This document shows positions 6,776-11,134 of a stretch of 11,134 bases of DNA, piece by piece (position 1 is the first letter of the stretch; every line of letters starts with the position of its first letter). Below the pieces are notes generated by a model that was given only the letters and a program-made list of their open reading frames with translations, was not told where the DNA came from and searched no databases. The stretch lies in NCBI GenBank assembly GCA_958441075.1, contig CAUCBQ010000064.1:1-11134 (forward strand), read 5' to 3'. A program made the translations under genes and the position numbers. Source of the DNA: an uncultured Clostridiaceae bacterium. GTDB lineage: Bacteria > Bacillota > Clostridia > Lachnospirales > Lachnospiraceae.

Positions 6776-8455
6776 ATGAAAGTACTGATTGTAGGAGGCG
6801 TAGCAGGAGGAGCAGGCACAGCGGCCAGACTCCGCAGAAATGACGAGAGCGCACAGATTATCATGTTTGAGCGGGGACAGTATATTTCCTATGCAAACTG
6901 CGGTCTTCCCTATTATGTAGGCGGAGTGATTACGGACAAGGGCGCGCTGCAGCTGCAGACGCCGGAGCGCTTCCATCAGAGATTTAATGTGGACGTGAGG
7001 ACAGAGAGCGAGGTTTTGTCTGTGGATACGGCAAATAAGACGGTGACAGTGCGTCATGGGGAGGAAACCTATGAGGAAAGCTATGACCGTCTTGTGCTGT
7101 CTCCCGGTGCATCCCCTATTCGTCCTGCAATTCCGGGAATCGAAGAAAATAAGGTGTTTACCCTGAGAAATATTCCCGATACCTACAGAATCTATGACCA
7201 TATAAAGGAGGCGGCTCCCAGAACCTGTGCAGTGATCGGAGCAGGCTTTATCGGTCTGGAAATGGCGGAAAACCTGGCAGAACGGGGCGTCCATGTAACC
7301 GTTGTGGAGGGCGCTTCCCATGTGATGCCTCCTATTGATATGGACATGGCTCATCAGGTGCATAATTATATCAGGGCTCAGGGTATTGATTTGTATCTGG
7401 GACAGACCTGTACGGCTATGGATAAAGAGGGTGTGATCTTAAAGGACGGAAGGAAAATTCCGGCTGATATGGTGATTTTAAGCATTGGAGTCCGTCCGGA
7501 TACGGGCTTTTTAAAGAACAGCGGAGTTGAACTGGGGGCCAGAGGAGAGATTCTGGTGAATTCCTATATGGAAACCAGTGCGCCGGATGTGTATGCGCTG
7601 GGTGATGCAGTCAGTGTGCGCCATGTTGTAAGCGGAAAGCAGGTACTGATTCCTCTGGCTTCTCCTGCCAACAAGCAGGGCCGTATTGTGGGAGATAATC
7701 TCTGCGGAAGAAAGACTGCTTATAAGGGCAGCCAGGGTACTTCCATCATGAAATTTTTCGGACTGACAGTAGCGGTTACAGGCGAAAAGGAAGAAAGCCT
7801 GCGGGCTCAGGGCCGTGCCTTTAAAAAGGTAATTACCACCTCTGCTTCTCAGGCCGGATATTATCCCGGCGGCGAGATGATGACGGTAAAGACGCTGTTT
7901 GAGCCGGATACGGGCCGTATTCTGGGCGCGCAGATTGTAGGCGGAAAGGGCGTGGACAAGCGCATTGACGATATGGCAAATGCAGTCCGTTTCGGTCTTA
8001 CAGGCTTTGACCTGCAGGAAATGGAGCTGGCCTATGCCCCGCCCTTCTCGTCGGCAAAGGACCCGGTGAATATGGCAGGATATGTGATTGGAAATGTGAT
8101 CGAGGGCCTTATGAAGCCTTTCTATGTGGAAGATCTGGATCAGATCCCTGAAGGAGCCCTGCGTCTGGACGTGCGGACCCCGGAGGAGTACCAGAGGGGC
8201 ATGATTCCCGGATTTATCAATATTCCTCTGGATTCTTTAAGGGAGCGCATGGGCGAGCTTGATAAGGAAAAGGATATATATATCACCTGCCAGATCGGTT
8301 TAAGAGGTTATCTGGCTCAGAGAATACTGGCTCAGGCCGGATTTAAGACCTGGAATTTAAGCGGCGGCTACAGGCTTTATGAGATGGCAGAGAAGGATGA
8401 AGCGGCTATGGCTGCAGTGGCCGGTATGTGTACGGAGTGCGGAAAGGAACTGTAA
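6776..8455 (+). CDS. CoA-disulfide / persulfide reductase-like flavoprotein with C-terminal rhodanese domain
   Basis: This 559-residue protein belongs to the pyridine-nucleotide disulfide oxidoreductase superfamily, in the single-cysteine CoADR/Nox branch. The N-terminal FAD motif is GGVAGGAG (7-14). The redox cysteine is C42 in SYANCGLPYY, close to the SFxxC motif of CoA-disulfide reductases. The NAD(P)H motif is GAGFIG (155-160), and E178 at the end of the second strand suggests NADH preference. ALGDAV binds FAD. Y362/Y363 and Y420 fall where CoADR enzymes have catalytic tyrosines. From about 455 a rhodanese domain follows, with LDVRTPEEY and the active cysteine C505 (TCQIGLRG). Such fusions reduce CoA-disulfide, CoA-persulfide or polysulfide. 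A further CxxC (C552, C555) ends the chain. The start is ATG 6776 after a near-perfect AGAAGGAGGT. It is the last gene before the terminator. The exact electron acceptor is uncertain. Confidence 0.93.
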   Translation: MKVLIVGGVAGGAGTAARLRRNDESAQIIMFERGQYISYANCGLPYYVGGVITDKGALQLQTPERFHQRFNVDVRTESEVLSVDTANKTVTVRHGEETYEESYDRLVLSPGASPIRPAIPGIEENKVFTLRNIPDTYRIYDHIKEAAPRTCAVIGAGFIGLEMAENLAERGVHVTVVEGASHVMPPIDMDMAHQVHNYIRAQGIDLYLGQTCTAMDKEGVILKDGRKIPADMVILSIGVRPDTGFLKNSGVELGARGEILVNSYMETSAPDVYALGDAVSVRHVVSGKQVLIPLASPANKQGRIVGDNLCGRKTAYKGSQGTSIMKFFGLTVAVTGEKEESLRAQGRAFKKVITTSASQAGYYPGGEMMTVKTLFEPDTGRILGAQIVGGKGVDKRIDDMANAVRFGLTGFDLQEMELAYAPPFSSAKDPVNMAGYVIGNVIEGLMKPFYVEDLDQIPEGALRLDVRTPEEYQRGMIPGFINIPLDSLRERMGELDKEKDIYITCQIGLRGYLAQRILAQAGFKTWNLSGGYRLYEMAEKDEAAMAAVAGMCTECGKEL

Positions 8456-8465
8456 TAAAGTATTG

Positions 8466-8519
8466 ACGCAGAATGTGTGTTGCGGTAGGCTTGTAGTGAA
8501 ACACATTCTGCGTTTTTTT
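8466..8519 (+). terminator. intrinsic terminator ending the sigma-54 operon
   Basis: ACGCAGAATGTGT (8466-8478) pairs perfectly with ACACATTCTGCGT (8501-8513), giving a 13-bp stem around a 22-base loop, followed directly by a T run (8513-8519). It lies 10 bases after the flavoprotein stop codon and marks the end of the transcription unit begun at 2655-2671. Confidence 0.92.
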
Positions 8520-8541
8520 GATTGGATGATCAATCGGGATG

Positions 8542-8547
8542 AGGAGG
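8542..8547 (+). promoter_or_regulatory. ribosome binding site deciding the MBL-hydrolase start
   Basis: AGGAGG lies 6 bases before ATG 8554. An in-frame ATG at 8539 lies upstream of and overlaps this region, so it would not be served by it; 8554 is chosen. Confidence 0.85.
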
Positions 8548-8553
8548 CCGAAC

Positions 8554-9270
8554 ATGAAAATTACCTATATTCATCACAGCAGTTTTCTCGTGGAAATGGA
8601 GCAGACTGCGCTGCTGTTTGATTATTTTGAGGGAGAGATTCCCGAAATCCGGGAAGATCAGCTGCTGATTGTGTTTGCCAGCCATCGTCATGGGGACCAC
8701 TTTTCACCCGGAATTTTTGAATTGGCAGAAAGTCATCCCAAAATCTGGTTTGTCCTTTCGGATGATATCTGGAGAAGAAGGGTTCCTGAGGAATTTCTGT
8801 GCCGAACCAGTTTTTTAGGGCCGGGAGAGGAATTTTCTTTCCAGAAGGAAACCGGAGAAAATGTGCCTGTAACGGTAAAAGCCTTTAAGTCCACAGATGA
8901 GGGAGTAGCCTTTCTGGTTGAGGCGGAGGGAAAGGTGCTTTATCATGCCGGAGATTTGAATAACTGGGTATGGGAGGGCGAACCGGAGGAAGACAACCGC
9001 CGGATGAGCGAAGCATTTCACCGGGAGCTTCAGGCAGTAGCCGAAAACCATATTGATGTGGCCTTTATGCTGCTGGACCCCCGGCAGGAAAAGGATTTTT
9101 ACCGGGGAATGGACGATTTTATGCGTATGGCAGGCGCAGATATTGTATTTCCCATGCACTTCTGGGGAGACTTTGGCGTGACAGAGCGTTTTAAGGCCCT
9201 TCCCTGTGCGGCTGATTACGGAAACAGGATTGTGGAAATTCACTGTCAGGGAGAATGCTTTCAGGTATAA
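8554..9270 (+). CDS. metallo-beta-lactamase-fold hydrolase (UlaG/YtkL-like)
   Basis: This 238-residue soluble protein carries the metal-binding motif HRHGDH (44-49, HxHxDH type) after the strand-rich N-terminus typical of the fold (MKITYIHHSSFLVE). Further likely ligands are H131 and D134 in YHAGDLNNW and H202 in FPMHFWGDF. These suggest a binuclear metal site and a hydrolytic activity, as in lactonase- or phosphodiesterase-like members. The substrate cannot be deduced. There is no signal peptide. The gene begins 34 bases after the terminator and 34 bases before pyrC, so it probably forms a two-gene unit with pyrC. I see no convincing promoter of its own, so its transcription depends on an unseen start in the terminator region or on read-through. 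Confidence 0.88.
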   Translation: MKITYIHHSSFLVEMEQTALLFDYFEGEIPEIREDQLLIVFASHRHGDHFSPGIFELAESHPKIWFVLSDDIWRRRVPEEFLCRTSFLGPGEEFSFQKETGENVPVTVKAFKSTDEGVAFLVEAEGKVLYHAGDLNNWVWEGEPEEDNRRMSEAFHRELQAVAENHIDVAFMLLDPRQEKDFYRGMDDFMRMAGADIVFPMHFWGDFGVTERFKALPCAADYGNRIVEIHCQGECFQV

Positions 9271-9304
9271 TGAATTGTAAAAAGAGAAAGGAAGAAACAG
9301 GTAT

Positions 9305-10585
9305 ATGATACTTATTAAGGGAAGCCGGGTGCTGGACCCCGCTGGAAAGACAGACAGCAGAGCAGATCTTGTAATTGAGGATGGAATCATCAGAGAAATC
9401 TGCCCTCCGGATAGTATGGGAGGAAGAACGGAGGCAGAGTATGAGCAGATCATTGACGGAACCGGCCTGGTGACTGCGCCGGGTCTGGTAGACGTTCATG
9501 TGCATTTCAGAGATCCGGGTCTGACCTATAAGGAGGATATCCATACAGGAGCAGCCGCAGCCGCAAAGGGAGGCTTTACTACGGTGGTCTGCATGGCAAA
9601 TACAAAGCCGTTGGTTGATAATGAAGAAACCCTGCGCTATGTTCTGGAGGAGGGCAAAAAGACGGGAATCCATGTGCTCAGCTGCGCTGCTGTGTCAAAG
9701 GGCTTTAAGGGAGAAGAACTGACAGATATGGAGGGGCTGCTGGCTGCGGGAGCCGCCGGATTTACGGATGACGGAATCCCCTTAATGGATGGTCCCTTTG
9801 TGCTGAAGGCTATGGAGGAAGCCGCCAGACTGGATACGGTGATCAGCTTTCATGAGGAGGATAAAGCATTTATCCGTGAAAACGGCATTAACCATGGGGC
9901 TGTATCCGATCAGCTGGGAATTTACGGTTCCCCTTCCCTGGCAGAGGATTCGCTGGTGGCAAGGGACTGTATGATTGCGCTGGAAACAGGAGCCAGGATC
10001 GATGTGCAGCATATCAGCTCCGGATATTCCGTGGAACTGGTGCGCCTGGCAAAGAAGCTGGGGGCAGATGTGTGGGCAGAGGTAACGCCTCACCACTTTA
10101 CGCTTACAGAGGAGGCTGTGCTGGAGCATGGAACCCTTGCGAAGATGAATCCGCCTCTGCGCACAGAGCTGGACCGTCAGATGCTCATTGAAGGCTTAAA
10201 GGACGGAACTATTGATCTGATTGCTACAGACCATGCGCCCCACAGCAGGGAAGAAAAGGATAAGCCTCTTACAGAGGCGCCAAGCGGTATTATCGGTCTG
10301 GAAACAGCCCTTTCTCTTGGAATTGAGCAGCTGGTAAAGCCGGGGCATTTAAGCCTGCTGCAGCTGATGGAAAAGATGAGCTTAAATCCCGCCAGACTAT
10401 ATAAGCTGGACTGCGGTTATATCCGACAGGGTGCTCCGGCTGACCTTGTTATTTTTAATGAAAATGAGACCTGGACAGCAGATGCGTTTGCTTCAAAAGC
10501 ATCCAACAGCCCATTCCTGGGCCGCAGGATGACAGGAAAGGTGAAGTATACCATCTGTGCAGGGAAAGTAGTATATCAGGATTAA
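9305..10585 (+). CDS. pyrC: dihydroorotase (de novo pyrimidine synthesis)
   Basis: This 426-residue amidohydrolase-superfamily enzyme catalyses the reversible cyclisation of N-carbamoyl-aspartate to dihydroorotate. Its length and motifs fit the Bacillus/clostridial type. The metal site shows H65 and H67 (DVHVHFRDPG, with substrate-binding R69), the bridging-type D155 (GFTDDGIP), H183 (SFHEED), H236 (VQHISS) and the catalytic D309 in ATDHAPHS. The C-terminal ADLVIF and FLGRRMTGKV motifs are also typical. The ribosome binding site, AAAGGAAG (9287-9294), is moderate. A related hydantoinase or allantoinase is possible in this superfamily, but the motif set favours dihydroorotase. No other pyr gene is adjacent on either side, which is unusual for clostridia, where pyrC often heads a pyr operon. 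Confidence 0.92.
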   Translation: MILIKGSRVLDPAGKTDSRADLVIEDGIIREICPPDSMGGRTEAEYEQIIDGTGLVTAPGLVDVHVHFRDPGLTYKEDIHTGAAAAAKGGFTTVVCMANTKPLVDNEETLRYVLEEGKKTGIHVLSCAAVSKGFKGEELTDMEGLLAAGAAGFTDDGIPLMDGPFVLKAMEEAARLDTVISFHEEDKAFIRENGINHGAVSDQLGIYGSPSLAEDSLVARDCMIALETGARIDVQHISSGYSVELVRLAKKLGADVWAEVTPHHFTLTEEAVLEHGTLAKMNPPLRTELDRQMLIEGLKDGTIDLIATDHAPHSREEKDKPLTEAPSGIIGLETALSLGIEQLVKPGHLSLLQLMEKMSLNPARLYKLDCGYIRQGAPADLVIFNENETWTADAFASKASNSPFLGRRMTGKVKYTICAGKVVYQD

Positions 10586-10611
10586 CACAGAGAAAATAAT
10601 CAGCAGGCTGT

Positions 10612-10661
10612 GCGAATCCGGAATTATCTGTGAATATACATTCTGGTCATTTCGGATTCGC
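10612..10661. repeat. inverted repeat at the convergent pyrC / GNAT junction
   Basis: GCGAATCCG (10612-10620) and CGGATTCGC (10653-10661) are perfect complements; with one G-U pair the stem extends to about 13 bp around a 24-base loop. The right arm lies in the last codons of the minus-strand acetyltransferase, and its stop codon is inside the structure. No T run follows on either strand. It could act as a transcript end for either gene, but this is uncertain. Confidence 0.5.
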
Positions 10662-11076
10662 CGTCGCCCTGAACCATACATAAAAATTCCCATCCATATC
10701 GTTCATAGAAACAGGTATGGTCTGTAATCAGGTAAAGGGGTGAAATTCCCTTAGACCGCATATCTGTTACAACCATATCAAGCAAACGGCCTGCGATTCC
10801 CTGACAGCGATAGTCTGTTTCGGTATATACGGCACACACATTGGGCGCAAGGTCTTTTCTGTTGTGAAAATCATTCTCAATGACTCCAAGTCCCCCGATA
10901 ATGCGTTCTTCATCCAGACAAAGATACCATCCATATTCCGTTTCTCCGTTAAGATATGCGTCCATGCATTCAAGATACGCTTCCTGCGGAATGTTCCACT
11001 TGCTGTGAAACCATGCGGCAGCCGGTTCTTTTAATTCGGGGTTTTGTCTTAAAGTAATATAAGTGTATTTGTTCAT
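10624..11076 (-). CDS. GNAT-family N-acetyltransferase
   Basis: This 150-residue protein has the usual length of single-domain GNAT enzymes, which transfer acetyl groups from acetyl-CoA to amines. The acetyl-CoA pyrophosphate-binding motif A is YRCQGIAGRLL (89-99, R-x-x-G-x-A form). It is preceded by the beta-4 strand NVCAVYTETD, and FYERYGWE (123-130) supplies the conserved late tyrosine. The gene reads leftward from ATG 11076, with AGGAGA (11082-11087, complement) 5 bases upstream. It is convergent with pyrC and ends 38 bases from it. The substrate is unknown; resistance-type, metabolic and protein acetylases all share this fold. Confidence 0.88.
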   Translation of the reverse strand: MNKYTYITLRQNPELKEPAAAWFHSKWNIPQEAYLECMDAYLNGETEYGWYLCLDEERIIGGLGVIENDFHNRKDLAPNVCAVYTETDYRCQGIAGRLLDMVVTDMRSKGISPLYLITDHTCFYERYGWEFLCMVQGDGESEMTRMYIHR

Positions 11077-11113
11077 TGGTTTCTCCTACTACAATATATT
11101 TATGGTTAATATC

Positions 11114-11130
11114 CCTTACAGCCAGTAAGG
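11114..11130. repeat. short palindrome upstream of the acetyltransferase
   Basis: CCTTAC (11114-11119) and GTAAGG (11125-11130) form a perfect 6-bp inverted repeat with a 5-base centre, about 40 bases upstream of the GNAT start. It could be an operator for that gene or the stem of a structure that continues beyond the window. Confidence 0.35.
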
Positions 11131-11134
11131 AATT

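Noticed and set aside
6593..7363. 256-codon minus-strand open frame across the peptidase/flavoprotein junction
   Set aside because: It overlaps two well-supported genes, and its translation is His/Cys-rich without any domain.
8463..8491. TTGACG as a -35 box for the MBL-pyrC unit
   Set aside because: The hexamer 17 bases downstream, TAGGCT, is a poor -10 match, and both lie in the terminator stem and loop.
8520..8535. GATTG/CAATC inverted repeat before the MBL gene
   Set aside because: Five-base arms are expected by chance and no promoter accompanies them.
1..11134. CRISPR arrays, insertion sequences, phage genes, tRNA or riboswitches
   Set aside because: No regularly spaced repeats, transposase or integrase motifs, tRNA-like folds or recognisable riboswitch cores were seen; nearly all the sequence is accounted for by genes and short gaps.

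Overview
The window looks like a chromosomal segment of an anaerobic Firmicute, most probably a gut-type Clostridia of the Lachnospiraceae kind. The grounds are strong AGGAGG-type ribosome binding sites, dense same-strand gene packing, moderate GC, a sigma-54 activator next to amino-acid catabolic genes, and CoA-disulfide-reductase-like and AbgT-family proteins. I have no database support for a species name.

Layout. (1) Positions 1-426 hold the 3' end of an unidentified gene. (2) Positions 444-2558 encode a 704-residue sigma-54 enhancer-binding activator: an unassigned N-terminal sensor region, a PAS-like domain, an AAA+ domain with an intact GAFTGA loop, and a winged-helix-like C-terminus where a Fis-type HTH would be expected. 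(3) Positions 2550-2720 are a control region. They hold a cluster of ACCAT(TTA)/ATGGT half-sites, then a sigma-54 -24/-12 element with exact GG-N10-GC spacing (2655-2671). A good sigma-A-like promoter is superimposed on the same bases. (4) Positions 2727-8455 hold four co-directional genes: a MalY/PatB-type PLP C-S lyase/aminotransferase, an AbgT-family transporter, an M24 (Xaa-Pro-type) metallopeptidase, and a CoA-disulfide/persulfide-reductase-like flavoprotein fused to a rhodanese domain. The unit ends in a strong intrinsic terminator at 8466-8519. (5) Positions 8554-10585 hold a metallo-beta-lactamase-fold hydrolase followed by a dihydroorotase (pyrC). (6) A GNAT acetyltransferase lies convergently on the minus strand (11076-10624).

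How the genes may work together (inference). The activator probably recognises the repeat cluster next to its own stop codon and switches on the four-gene unit. The contents suggest uptake of a peptide or amidated amino acid by the AbgT-type carrier and intracellular hydrolysis by the M24 peptidase. The MalY-type enzyme would then cleave the released sulfur amino acid or S-conjugate, and the CoADR-rhodanese fusion would handle the persulfide or disulfide sulfur. This would be a sigma-54-controlled sulfur-peptide salvage module. Each protein family is well known; the combination and its substrate are the open question. The MBL hydrolase and dihydroorotase lie beyond the terminator and are probably a separate unit. 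No tRNA, rRNA, CRISPR array, insertion sequence or phage gene was seen.
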